DNA of 64,000 nt from Pseudomonas sediminis. Its GTDB lineage: Bacteria; Pseudomonadota; Gammaproteobacteria; Pseudomonadales; Pseudomonadaceae. The stretch is from the NCBI RefSeq assembly GCF_002741105.1, contig NZ_NIQU01000003.1, forward strand, positions 1 to 64,000, in the 5' to 3' direction. The notes under the pieces were generated by a model, which saw nothing but the letters and a program-made list of their open reading frames with translations, did not search any database and was not told the origin of the DNA. Positions 37,776 through 45,390 of this stretch are shown piece after piece. The position numbers and the translations under genes were made by a program. Position 1 is the stretch's first letter; every line of letters starts with the position of its first letter.

Positions 37776-37793
37776 CGTCAATTTTAATTGACG
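37776..37793. promoter_or_regulatory. Palindrome in the divergent region before the amidotransferase gene
   Basis: CGTCAATTTTAATTGACG has perfect 8-base arms round a TT centre. It lies between the small-protein operon and the amidotransferase gene. It recalls FleQ boxes (GTCAAT-AA-ATTGAC) but is two bases longer. A dimeric regulator site is likely; the protein is unknown. Confidence 0.45.
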
Positions 37794-37928
37794 ACTGTTC
37801 GTGGCATTGCACAGCGCCGATAATCGCGGATCTGCTTGAAAATCGGGGTCGGCTATTTATTTGTGCGACTTCATATGTTAAGAAAAACGCACAAATTACC
37901 CGCCCGCGTGTTCATCACAGGAAACCTC

Positions 37929-38654
37929 ATGCCACTGCGTATCTGTATTCTGGAAACTGACATCCTCCGCCCCGAACTGGTCGACCAGTATCAGGGCTAT
38001 GGCCGCATGTTCGAGCAGTTGTTCGCTCAGCAGCCGGTTGCGGCGGAGTTCAGTGTCTACAACGTGGTGGATGGCCATTACCCGCCCGATAGCGAGAAAT
38101 TCGATGCCTATCTGGTGACGGGCAGCAAGGCTGACTCTTTCGGCAGCGACCCCTGGATTCAGACGCTCAAGGAGTATCTGCTCGAGCGCTACAAGCGTGG
38201 CGACAAGCTGCTGGGCATCTGCTTTGGTCACCAGCTACTGGCGTTGCTGCTCGGCGGCAAGGCTGAGCGTGCAGAGCAGGGGTGGGGCGTGGGCGTGCAT
38301 AGTTATCGTCTGGCGGGCAAGCCCGAGTGGATGAGCCCAGAGCTGGATGAGCTGCAGTTGCTGATCAGCCATCAGGACCAAGTCACTCGCCTGCCGGAAA
38401 AGGCCACGCTGCTGGCTTCCAGCGACTTCTGCCCGATTGGTGCCTACCACATCGAGGATCAGGTGTTGTGCTTCCAGGGGCACCCGGAGTTCGTTCACGA
38501 TTACTCGCGGGCGCTGCTTGAGCTGCGTCAGCAGCATCTTGGCGAGCAGATCTATCAGCAGGGCGTGGATAGCCTCAAACACTCGCAGCAGGGCAGTGCT
38601 GTGGCGGAGTGGATGATGCGTTTTGTCGCTCAGGGCAAGCAAGCCAAGGCCTGA
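37929..38654 (+). CDS. Class I glutamine amidotransferase
   Basis: A 241-residue stand-alone class I GATase domain. The catalytic Cys is in LGICFGHQLLALLLGG, with His and Glu in CFQGHPEF. Relatives hydrolyse gamma-glutamyl compounds or supply ammonia; without a partner synthase here, a hydrolase role such as in gamma-glutamyl amine breakdown is possible but unproven. ATG at 37929 follows AGGAAACCTC; the frame is open to 37836 but without a site. It lies alone between two small-protein operons, with a strong terminator after it. Confidence 0.88.
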   Translation: MPLRICILETDILRPELVDQYQGYGRMFEQLFAQQPVAAEFSVYNVVDGHYPPDSEKFDAYLVTGSKADSFGSDPWIQTLKEYLLERYKRGDKLLGICFGHQLLALLLGGKAERAEQGWGVGVHSYRLAGKPEWMSPELDELQLLISHQDQVTRLPEKATLLASSDFCPIGAYHIEDQVLCFQGHPEFVHDYSRALLELRQQHLGEQIYQQGVDSLKHSQQGSAVAEWMMRFVAQGKQAKA

Positions 38655-38665
38655 GTCTGATATCG

Positions 38666-38705
38666 AGACATGAAAAAGCCCGGTTAGCCGGGCTTTTTCA
38701 TGTCT
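38666..38705. terminator. Strong bidirectional terminator
   Basis: An 18-base perfect stem, AGACATGAAAAAGCCCGG with CCGGGCTTTTTCATGTCT, and a TTAG loop, between the amidotransferase gene and the convergent small-protein operon. Its right arm includes the stop codon of the gene at 38698. Confidence 0.92.
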
Positions 38706-38940
38706 GCTGAGTAAGCACGAAGTAAGGCGAGAGCCGTTCGCTTCTGTTCGGTGGCGGGCTGCTGCGTTGCCGTTTGAGGCTCTCGGCCAGATCCAGGTGA
38801 TGAGCCAGTTTGTGGCTGCATTCGATGTTGCGCGCCACGGCGCCAGCCGAGCCTTTGCCGATGCCACTGAGGGCCAGCAAGGTGGTCAGCAGCGACAGGC
38901 TGGCGAGCACCAACAGGCGGGTGCGGTGATTTTTGATCAT
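38698..38940 (-). CDS. Hypothetical small exported or membrane protein
   Basis: An 80-residue protein. The N-terminal helix RLLVLASLSLLTTLLALSGI follows positive charges (MIKNHRTR), so it is a signal anchor or signal peptide. The remainder is polar with ECSHKLAHHLDLAESLKRQR and an SPPPN linker. No family is recognised. It starts 10 bases after the stop of the upstream small gene and is cotranscribed with it from the element at 39209-39248. Its stop codon lies within the terminator stem. Confidence 0.65.
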   Translation of the reverse strand: MIKNHRTRLLVLASLSLLTTLLALSGIGKGSAGAVARNIECSHKLAHHLDLAESLKRQRSSPPPNRSERLSPYFVLTQQT

Positions 38941-38950
38941 GGCCGTTCAC

Positions 38951-39145
38951 TCATCCTTGCGAGCGCGCGCCGAGCAGGGCGGGCAGATGAGCGATCAGGC
39001 TCTGTAGTGGGCCTGCTTGTGCAAAGGTCGGGGTGCTTGGCTGGACGGCAGCGTAACTCACGACCAGCACCGTCGAGGTGCTGATCAGGTACAGGCCGAT
39101 GGCAGCGAGAGCGCCGTTGCGGGCGGCTTGAGAGAGGCGGGACAT
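38951..39145 (-). CDS. Hypothetical small membrane protein, first gene of a small-protein operon
   Basis: A 64-residue protein with one strong membrane helix (GALAAIGLYLISTSTVLVVSYAA) after a positive N-terminus (MSRLSQAARN), then a short proline-bearing tail. ATG at 39145 follows GGAGCACAGAAC. I recognise no family. The promoter element copy 2 lies 81-100 bases upstream. With the gene at 38698 it parallels the operon at 37297-37631: two small genes, tight spacing and the same promoter element. Confidence 0.65.
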   Translation of the reverse strand: MSRLSQAARNGALAAIGLYLISTSTVLVVSYAAVQPSTPTFAQAGPLQSLIAHLPALLGARSQG

Positions 39146-39208
39146 GTTCTGTGCTCCAGGTCAGGAGTTGGCGTGGGCACAGAATCGCCTAAGTCATTTC
39201 GATTGAAT

Positions 39209-39248
39209 AATGGATGCGCGGCAGAGTAACTATCGATAGATTTGATGA
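39209..39248 (-). promoter_or_regulatory. Shared promoter element, copy 2
   Basis: On the minus strand TCATCA, six bases, TCGATAGTTAC, two bases, TGC, four bases, then CATCCA: identical parts and spacing to the copy at 37705-37744. Its 3-prime edge is about 64 bases before the start at 39145. Confidence 0.6.
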
Positions 39249-39291
39249 CTGGCGCGAGCTACCTGCTCGCGATCGCGCCTGGCGTAAGGCC

Positions 39292-40014
39292 TCATGCCGA
39301 GGCCAGTTCCTTGTCCATGCTGCTGATGCATTCGCTCATGGCTTGCTGGCAACGTTCGATCAGCGCGGGCATGTCATCCAGGCTCAGGCCGGCAGTGGGG
39401 ATGGCCGGCAGCGAGCGAATCATGATGCGGCCGCTGTTCCAGCGATTCAGACGCATGGATTGGCTGTAGTTGCTCACGCACACCGGGATGATCGGTACGC
39501 CGGCCGCGATTGCCATCTGAAATGCTCCTTTCTTGAATGGGAGCAGACCGCGGCCGAGGTTGCGCGTACCTTCCGGGAATACCCAGATCGAGGTGTCGCG
39601 ATTGCGCAGGGTTTCGGTGGTGGTGAGCATCGCGCGCTTGGCGGCGACGGCATTGCTGCGATCGATCAGCACGTTGCCGGCCAGCCAGTAGAGCTGACCG
39701 AAGAATGGCACCCATTTGAGACTCTTCTTGCCGATGCTCACGGTACGTTTCGGTACCACGCGGCCCAGCACGTAAAGATCGAAGTTGGACTGGTGGTTGG
39801 CGATGATCACGCAGGAACGCTGGTGCTCTAGCAGCGGGCGTACATCGGTCTTCAGCTTCAGGCGCAGCAGGCACAGGGCGGGCAGCGAATAAAGACGGGC
39901 GCAGAGGCGGCTGTTGTCCGGATTGAACGGGCGGCACAGGCCGAGCAGCAGGCCGAGCAGGCCGGCCAGGATGAAATGCACGCCCATCAGCAGCATGCGC
40001 AAAACGAAGAGCAT
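39292..40014 (-). CDS. plsC: 1-acylglycerol-3-phosphate O-acyltransferase
   Basis: A 240-residue membrane-associated acyltransferase that acylates lysophosphatidate to phosphatidate. The catalytic HX4D motif is NHQSNFD, followed by the acceptor-binding FPEGTRNLG. An N-terminal hydrophobic segment (FVLRMLLMGVHFILAGLLGLLLGL) anchors it. Pseudomonads have several PlsC-type enzymes, so this may be one with narrower or secondary use. The ATG at 40014 is the first in frame. It stands alone between alaC and the small-protein operon. Confidence 0.9.
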   Translation of the reverse strand: MLFVLRMLLMGVHFILAGLLGLLLGLCRPFNPDNSRLCARLYSLPALCLLRLKLKTDVRPLLEHQRSCVIIANHQSNFDLYVLGRVVPKRTVSIGKKSLKWVPFFGQLYWLAGNVLIDRSNAVAAKRAMLTTTETLRNRDTSIWVFPEGTRNLGRGLLPFKKGAFQMAIAAGVPIIPVCVSNYSQSMRLNRWNSGRIMIRSLPAIPTAGLSLDDMPALIERCQQAMSECISSMDKELASA

Positions 40015-40148
40015 TGGGGAGAACCGTCAGGGAAGGGGCGCGCAGTGTACGGGCGTTCACTCTGCCGGGCAATTGCTCGAAACCACCGCTTGGCGTGCGT
40101 AACGTCCTGAATTGTCGCAGAACTTGTCGGTTTCCATGCCCATGTAGA

Positions 40149-40170
40149 AAGGGCGCCTTACGGCGCCCTT
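40149..40170 (-). terminator. Terminator of alaC
   Basis: AAGGGCGCC and GGCGCCCTT pair round TTAC just past the alaC stop, with a TTTCTAC tail on the minus strand. Confidence 0.8.
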
Positions 40171-40176
40171 CAATGC

Positions 40177-41406
40177 TTACTCGGTCTCTGCCTTGGCCGG
40201 CTTGCCTGGCAGCAAACCGTCGGCGCGAAACATTGCCTTGATGCCTCGCACTGCCTGGCGGCTGCGGTCCTGGTTCTCGATCAGGGCGAAGCGCACATGG
40301 TCGTCGCCATAGTCGCCAAAACCCAGGCCGGGCGAGACGCAGACCTTGGCTTCTGCCAGCAGCTTCTTGGCGAATTCCAGTGAGCCCAGATGGGCATAGG
40401 CGTCGGGAATCTTGGCCCAGATGTACATCGAGGCCTTGGGCTTCTCCACCATCCAGCCGATCTCGTGCAGGCCCTTGACCAACAGGTTACGGCGTTGCCG
40501 GTACTGTTCGGCGATATCGCGCACGCACTGCTGGTCACCTTCCAGCGCGGCGATGGCCGCGACCTGCAGCGGGGTGAAGGTGCCGTAGTCGTGGTAGCTC
40601 TTGATCCGCGCCAGGGCGCTGACCAGCTCCGGGTTGCCGACCATGAAACCGATCCGCCAGCCGGCCATGTTGTAGCTCTTGGACAGGGTGAAGAACTCCA
40701 CCGCGATGTCCTTGGCGCCCGGTACCTGCATGATCGACGGCGCTTTCCAGCCGTCGTAGACGATGTCGGCGTAGGCCAGGTCGTGCACCACCAGTACGTC
40801 GTACTGTTTGGCCAGGGTGGCTACGCGCTCGAAGAAGTCCAGCTCCACGCACTGTGCGGTGGGGTTGGACGGGAAGCCGAGGATCATCATCTTCGGCTTG
40901 GGAATCGACTCGCGAATCGCCCGTTCCAGCTCGGCGAAGAAGTCCACGCCCGGCACCAGCGGTACGGAGCGCACCTGAGCACCGGCGATCACCGCGCCGT
41001 AGATGTGGATCGGGTAGCTGGGGTTGGGCACCAGCACGGTATCGCCATGGTCCAGGGTGGCCAGCATCAGGTGCGCCAGTCCTTCCTTGGAGCCGATGGT
41101 GACGATGGCTTCGCTTTCCGGATCGATCTCCACGTCGTAGCGGTCCTTGTACCAGCGCGAGATAGCACGGCGCAGGCGAGGAATACCGCGGGAGGTGGAG
41201 TATCCGTGGGTGTCTTCACGCTGGGCGACCTGCACGAGCTTCTCGACGATGTGCGGCGGAGTCGCACCGTCGGGGTTGCCCATGGAGAAGTCGATGATGT
41301 CTTCACCGCGACGGCGTGCGGCCATCTTCAGTTCGGCGGTGATGTTGAAGACGTAGGGGGGGAGACGATCGATGCGCGCAAAGCGGCGCTTGGCGTTGTC
41401 AGCCAT
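40177..41406 (-). CDS. alaC: Alanine transaminase AlaC
   Basis: A 409-residue class I aminotransferase using PLP, converting pyruvate and glutamate to alanine and 2-oxoglutarate. The PLP lysine is in [28 protein letters not shown] and [14 protein letters not shown] are family blocks close to E. coli AlaC. ATG at 41406 follows AGGAAATC; the longer frame to 41457 lacks a site. The gene is alone, ended by a strong hairpin. Confidence 0.92.
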   Translation of the reverse strand: MADNAKRRFARIDRLPPYVFNITAELKMAARRRGEDIIDFSMGNPDGATPPHIVEKLVQVAQREDTHGYSTSRGIPRLRRAISRWYKDRYDVEIDPESEAIVTIGSKEGLAHLMLATLDHGDTVLVPNPSYPIHIYGAVIAGAQVRSVPLVPGVDFFAELERAIRESIPKPKMMILGFPSNPTAQCVELDFFERVATLAKQYDVLVVHDLAYADIVYDGWKAPSIMQVPGAKDIAVEFFTLSKSYNMAGWRIGFMVGNPELVSALARIKSYHDYGTFTPLQVAAIAALEGDQQCVRDIAEQYRQRRNLLVKGLHEIGWMVEKPKASMYIWAKIPDAYAHLGSLEFAKKLLAEAKVCVSPGLGFGDYGDDHVRFALIENQDRSRQAVRGIKAMFRADGLLPGKPAKAETE

Positions 41407-41539
41407 GATTTCCTCGGATACGTAAGCGCCCGGAACCGTCCGAGCGACGTTGGCCACTGCGGTGGCCGGCGCTAAAGATAAGGGCTGCCGAACTGCGCTG
41501 TCCAGCGCAGTTGCGGGCTAAAACAGCGAATCAGTCGCT

Positions 41540-42889
41540 TCAGCTCAAGTCATCTTTCAAGCGCAGCAGCAAGGCACCCAGTGCCTCCACATCGGCGTCT
41601 TCGGTGCGCCAGGAGCAGAGGCTCAGGCGAAAGGCGGGGCGGCCCTGCCAGACGGTCGGGCCGAACCAGACTTCGCCAGATGCCTGGGCTGCTTGGCGAA
41701 TGGCAATGGTCTGTTCGTCCGTATCGCCACGCACCAATACCTGGTTCAGCACAACCCGGTTCAGTACCTGATAGCCGGCGTTGCGTAATGTGCTGGCCAG
41801 CTCTTCAGCCTGGCGGATATGGCGGTCGATCATCGCTTGCAGGCCGGTGCGGCCCAGATTGGCCAGGGCCGCCCAGATGGCGATGCCACGGGCGCGACGA
41901 GAGAACTCCAGTGTCAGGTTCTTCTGCGCATCCTTGCTTGCCGAGGCATAGGCAGCATCGCTGTTCATCGCGGCGGCCAGTGCATTGGCGTCACGGCAGA
42001 TCGCCATTGCACTGTCGTAAGGGGTGTTCAGCCACTTGTGTCCATCGGTCGTCCAGCTATCTGCCAGCTCGACGCCCTCAAGCAAATGCGCTGAGGATGA
42101 GGCTCGTGCCCATAGGCCGAATGCGCCATCGACATGTACCCAGGCGTTAGCCTCGCGAGCGATGGCAATCAGCTCGGCAAAACGGTCGAACTCGCCGGTG
42201 TTGACCTCTCCGGCCTGCAATATCAGTAGCGAGCGTTCATCCAGTTCAGGCAGTCGGGCCGGGTCGATACGCCCGTACTCGTCCACTGGTGCATAGTGCA
42301 GGTGGTTCATGCCGAAGCCGAGCACGCGCAGCGCTTTCTTCACCGTGATGTGCGCCGTTTCTGCGAGTACGACGCGGATTTGCGGTGCGCCGAGTAATCC
42401 GTCGCCATCAAAATCCCAGCCCTGGCGTGCCAGCAACACGCGCCGTGCGGCAGAAATACAGGCCAGGGTGCAGGCGGTCGCACTGGTGCCAAATCCCACG
42501 GCGCTCTGATCCGGTAGCCCCAGTGCTTGGCAAACCCAGCGTCCGGCAATCTTCTCCAGCCGATCAGCGACTGGCGAATTGTCGAAGGACGAGGCGCATT
42601 GATCCCAGGCCAGTACCAGGCGTTCCGCAGCTGCTGCCACCGGCAGTGTCGCGCCGATGACGAAACCGAAGTAACGCGCGGCATTACTCGCCACGGTAGC
42701 CGGTGAGCCAATTTCGTCGAGCTGGCAGAGTACCTGATCGGCAGCATGGCCTTGCTCTGGCAGGGACTGGTCGAAGGTGGCCAGGGCGGCGATGGCTGAG
42801 GCGTCGGGGAAGACCCGGCGCGTGGGAATGCTGTCCAGGTAGGCCAAGGCGCGGCGGTCGGCTTCGGCCAGCAGGTCGTGTTCGGTCAT
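41540..42889 (-). CDS. PLP-dependent group II decarboxylase
   Basis: A 449-residue PLP decarboxylase of the glutamate/aromatic amino acid family. The Schiff-base lysine is in SWTTDGHKWLNTPYDSAM; VGFGTSATACTLA and WVHVDGAFGLWA hold the cofactor-binding residues. Substrate cannot be read from the sequence: aromatic amino acid, aspartate or 2,4-diaminobutyrate types are all possible. It lacks a neighbouring transporter. The region upstream carries five ACAGT-type repeats that recall operators of MocR regulators, which themselves bind PLP. Confidence 0.88.
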   Translation of the reverse strand: MTEHDLLAEADRRALAYLDSIPTRRVFPDASAIAALATFDQSLPEQGHAADQVLCQLDEIGSPATVASNAARYFGFVIGATLPVAAAAERLVLAWDQCASSFDNSPVADRLEKIAGRWVCQALGLPDQSAVGFGTSATACTLACISAARRVLLARQGWDFDGDGLLGAPQIRVVLAETAHITVKKALRVLGFGMNHLHYAPVDEYGRIDPARLPELDERSLLILQAGEVNTGEFDRFAELIAIAREANAWVHVDGAFGLWARASSSAHLLEGVELADSWTTDGHKWLNTPYDSAMAICRDANALAAAMNSDAAYASASKDAQKNLTLEFSRRARGIAIWAALANLGRTGLQAMIDRHIRQAEELASTLRNAGYQVLNRVVLNQVLVRGDTDEQTIAIRQAAQASGEVWFGPTVWQGRPAFRLSLCSWRTEDADVEALGALLLRLKDDLS

Positions 42890-42970
42890 CAGGGAATCCT
42901 CGGCTTGGGACTGTCTACCCTAGCCGAGCCCTGCAGAGCGCGGCATACACAGGCGCCAACGAAGGCGGCT

Positions 42971-43032
42971 GCAACAGTTGCCCGAGTGATACAGTCCGTA
43001 CCGATACAGTGAACTGTTTCAGCGGTACAGTT
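42971..43032 (-). promoter_or_regulatory. ATACAGT repeat cluster before the decarboxylase gene, MocR-type operator
   Basis: GCAACAGTTGC (42971-42981), GATACAGT (42988-42995), GATACAGT (43003-43010), ACTGTTTC (43013-43020) and GGTACAGTT (43024-43032). The two GATACAGT units are direct repeats 15 bases apart. MocR-family regulators bind arrays of ATACAGA/CTGTAT-like units before genes of PLP enzymes. No mocR gene lies adjacent. Confidence 0.45.
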
Positions 43033-43034
43033 GC

Positions 43035-43613
43035 TCAGCCGCCGAGCATGTCGTGCATCGCAATGATCTGCTCGGCCACCTGGATCAGTTTCTGCTGGCG
43101 GCTCATGGCCTGGCGCCGCATCAAAGTGTAGGCCTCTTCCTCGTTGCAGCTCTTCATCTTCATCAGCAGACCCTTGGCCAGCTCCACGCGCTTGCGTTCG
43201 GCCAACTGTGCGTCGCGCGCCTGCAACTGTGCGCGCAGTGCCTGATCGCTCTCGAAGCGGGCCATGGCCACGTCGAGGATCGGTTGCAGGCGCTGGGCGT
43301 GGATGCCCTCGACGATATAGGCACTGACGCCGCTCTGGATCGCCTGGCGCATCACGCCGGGGTCGTGCTCGTCGGTGAACATCACGATCGGCCGTGGCTG
43401 GTCGCGGCTGACCAGCACCACCTGCTCCATCACGTCGCGGCCGGGGGATTCGGTGTCGATCAGGATGACGTCGGGGCGCACCGCCTCGACCCGCTCAGGC
43501 AGGTCGATGGTCAGGCCGGATTCGTCGATCACCTCGAAACCCGCTTCGATCAGGGCACATTTCAGGCGGCCGACTTTCTTCGGGGTGTCGTTGATCAGAA
43601 GGATACGCAGCAT
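43035..43613 (-). CDS. nasT: NasT, ANTAR-domain antiterminator of nitrate assimilation
   Basis: A 192-residue regulator with an N-terminal receiver-like domain (LRILLINDTP, VILIDTESPG, IVMFTDEHDP) and a C-terminal ANTAR domain (LAERKRVELAKGLLMKMKSC, then EEEAYTLMRRQAMSRQQ). ANTAR proteins bind paired hexaloop RNA hairpins and prevent termination. NasS holds NasT inactive until nitrate or nitrite appears. ATG at 43613 follows GGGAGAGCGTCCG. It follows nasS by 18 bases. The RNA motif it should bind lies in the leader of its own operon, upstream of nasS. Confidence 0.93.
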   Translation of the reverse strand: MLRILLINDTPKKVGRLKCALIEAGFEVIDESGLTIDLPERVEAVRPDVILIDTESPGRDVMEQVVLVSRDQPRPIVMFTDEHDPGVMRQAIQSGVSAYIVEGIHAQRLQPILDVAMARFESDQALRAQLQARDAQLAERKRVELAKGLLMKMKSCNEEEAYTLMRRQAMSRQQKLIQVAEQIIAMHDMLGG

Positions 43614-43631
43614 CGGACGCTCTCCCGGCAA

Positions 43632-44843
43632 TTACAGGGCGACAGCCGAGCTGTCGGCCAGGGCATGGAGGCGGAAGCTGCGCGCGTAGGCGGCCGGGTC
43701 GCTGCCGTCCCAACACGTGCCGTCCTGCAGGATGGAGCTACGCATTTCCCCCGGCACCGGTATGCCCAGCGTCGATGCGGCCTCGCGGTACAGGGCCAGT
43801 TGCTGGACCTGGCGGGCCACCTCCAGGTAGTCGGGATCGCTACGCAACAGGCCCCAGCGACGGAACTGGGTCATGAACCACATGGCGTCGGACAGATAGG
43901 GATGGTTGACCAGCCCGCCGGCATGAAAGCGCAGCGGATGCTCATCCTGCCAGGCATGGCCGAGGCCGTCCTGATAGTGGCCGAGAAAACGCGGGGTGAT
44001 CGCCGAAACCGGTGCGTTGACGTATTCGCTACCGCTGAGTAGCAGGGCGGTGCTGCGTTTGTTTTCTTCGCTCTCATCGATGAAGCGTGCAGCGTCGAGC
44101 ACCGCCATGATCAAGGCGCGGGCGGTATTGGGGTTCTGCTCGGCGAAGGCGCGGGTACAGCCCAGCACCTTTTCCGGGTGATCTGGCCAGATCGCCTGAA
44201 TGGTGGTGACGGTGCAGCCGAGCTGTTCATCGACGGCCTTGGCGGTCCAGGGTTCGCCAACGCAGAAACCGTCGATGCGTTTGGCTTCCAGGTGTTCGAC
44301 CATCTGTGGCGGCGGCACCACCACGCTGTCGACGTCGCGCAGTGGATGGATGCCCTGGCTGGCCAGCCAGTAGTAAAGCCACATTGCGTGGGTGCCGGTG
44401 GGAAAGGTCTGGGCGAAGGTCAGGCGTGCTTCATGCTGGTGCACGTATTGGCGCAGTGCTTCGCCGCTGGTCACGCCAGCGTCTTGCAGGGTGTGCGACA
44501 GGTTGATGCTCTGGCCGTTCTGGTTCAGCCCCATGAGCACGGCCATATCCGTGGCCGCGGCACCACCAAGGCCCAGCTGCACGCCATAGATCAGCCCATA
44601 CAGGCTGTGGGCGGCGTCCAGCTCGCCGCTGAGCAGGCGGTCGCGCGAGCTGGCCCAGGACGTCTGACGTTGCAGTCTGAGGCTCAGCCCATACTTTTCG
44701 GCAAAGCCCTGAGTCGCGGCGACGATCACCGAGGCCGAATCGCTCAGCACCATGAAGCCGATGTTCAGCATGCTCTTCTCCGGGGCGTCGCTACCCCAGG
44801 CCCAGGCCAGGGCATCGTCGCGCGGGGTGTCGTGTTCGCTCAT
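43632..44843 (-). CDS. nasS: NasS, nitrate/nitrite-binding sensor
   Basis: A 403-residue protein of the NrtA-like periplasmic-binding fold but without a signal peptide, so cytoplasmic, as in NasS. It begins with a short tail (SEHDTPRDDALAWAWGSDAP), then LNIGFMVLSDSASVIVAATQ and FPTGTHAMWLYYWLASQGIHP, the nitrate-pocket region. NasS binds NasT and lets it go when nitrate binds. The ATG follows AAGGAAGCTGC. The gene is preceded by a leader with hairpins and a terminator, and by a sigma54-like promoter. Confidence 0.93.
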   Translation of the reverse strand: MSEHDTPRDDALAWAWGSDAPEKSMLNIGFMVLSDSASVIVAATQGFAEKYGLSLRLQRQTSWASSRDRLLSGELDAAHSLYGLIYGVQLGLGGAAATDMAVLMGLNQNGQSINLSHTLQDAGVTSGEALRQYVHQHEARLTFAQTFPTGTHAMWLYYWLASQGIHPLRDVDSVVVPPPQMVEHLEAKRIDGFCVGEPWTAKAVDEQLGCTVTTIQAIWPDHPEKVLGCTRAFAEQNPNTARALIMAVLDAARFIDESEENKRSTALLLSGSEYVNAPVSAITPRFLGHYQDGLGHAWQDEHPLRFHAGGLVNHPYLSDAMWFMTQFRRWGLLRSDPDYLEVARQVQQLALYREAASTLGIPVPGEMRSSILQDGTCWDGSDPAAYARSFRLHALADSSAVAL

Positions 44844-44895
44844 GCAGCTTCCTTAGCTTCACGCAAAAAACGTTGATTCATGGACGGCTGCCCAT

Positions 44896-44949
44896 AAAAA
44901 AGCGTCGTACCAGATCCAGGCGCGAAAGCTCCGGGATTCGATACGACGC
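44896..44949 (-). terminator. Intrinsic terminator in the nasST leader
   Basis: On the minus strand GCGTCGTA (44949-44942) pairs with TACGACGC (44909-44902), which runs straight into TTTTTT (44901-44896). The interior folds further (ATCC/GGAT, GG/CC, GC/GC). It lies 53 bases before the nasS start, so it must be read through to express nasST. Confidence 0.85.
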
Positions 44950-44981
44950 CGTTGTCGATCAAGCCGTTTCCGACGTTGGAA
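44944..44981 (-). promoter_or_regulatory. ANTAR-type paired hexaloop motif in the nasST leader
   Basis: Hairpin one is TTCC-AACGTC-GGAA (44981-44968); hairpin two is CGAC-AACGGC-GTCG (44957-44944). Both have six-base loops with A at position 1 and G at position 4, as in known ANTAR targets, and are joined by 10 bases. The 3-prime arm of hairpin two and part of its loop overlap the 5-prime arm of the terminator, so the two folds exclude each other. NasT binding to open the operon is inference. Confidence 0.75.
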
Positions 44982-45001
44982 GGGCCTTTGCAGTGAGATG
45001 A

Positions 45002-45017
45002 AGCAAGGCATATGCCA
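45002..45017 (-). promoter_or_regulatory. Sigma54-like promoter upstream of the nasST leader
   Basis: On the minus strand TGGCATATGCCTTGCT matches TGGCACRN4TTGCW at all but one fixed position. Transcription would begin near 44991, ten bases ahead of the first hairpin. I saw no NtrC site nearby. It begins 16 bases after the stop of the lipoprotein gene. Confidence 0.5.
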
Positions 45018-45032
45018 GTGCCCGTTGAGGCC

Positions 45033-45242
45033 TCAGCGCTCGAGCATCTGCTTGACGCTGCTTTGCGGAATCTGCTGCTTGCGACCCTCGCTGTCAGTGA
45101 ATTCGAGCATGCCAGTGTCCTTGTCCAGTTCCGGCTTGCCATCGCTGGTGAGCATCTGGCCATCGGTGGTGGTGATGATGTATTCGCTGGCGCAGCCGGC
45201 CAGTCCAAACAGGCACAGGGCGACGATGATCCATGGCTTCAT
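45033..45242 (-). CDS. YgdI/YgdR-family lipoprotein
   Basis: A 69-residue lipoprotein of the DUF903 (YgdI/YgdR) family. The signal MKPWIIVALCLFGLAGC ends with the acylated cysteine; the mature part is one SH3-like beta barrel (YIITTTDGQMLTSDGKPELD, then GMLEFTDSEGRKQQIPQ). Function is unknown. ATG at 45242 follows AGGAGCCCATC. It lies upstream of the nasST leader on the same strand. Confidence 0.85.
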   Translation of the reverse strand: MKPWIIVALCLFGLAGCASEYIITTTDGQMLTSDGKPELDKDTGMLEFTDSEGRKQQIPQSSVKQMLER

Positions 45243-45351
45243 GATGGGCTCCTGAATGGTTCTCGGGGGAACTCCCCATTTCAGAAGGTAGACGGTGGCG
45301 CATCGGCTGCAAGCCGGGGGCGGCAAAAGGCATTTGGCTTAGATATAAAAA

Positions 45352-45372
45352 AGCCCCGCACTAGGCGGGGCT
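45352..45372 (-). terminator. Terminator of acnB
   Basis: AGCCCCGC and GCGGGGCT with a five-base loop, followed by TTTTTT on the minus strand, 18 bases past the acnB stop. Confidence 0.93.
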
Positions 45373-45390
45373 CCTTTCACTGCGCTTTGA

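Noticed and set aside
37776..37793. FleQ box
   Set aside because: Arms agree but the spacing is two bases longer than GTCAAT-AA-ATTGAC.
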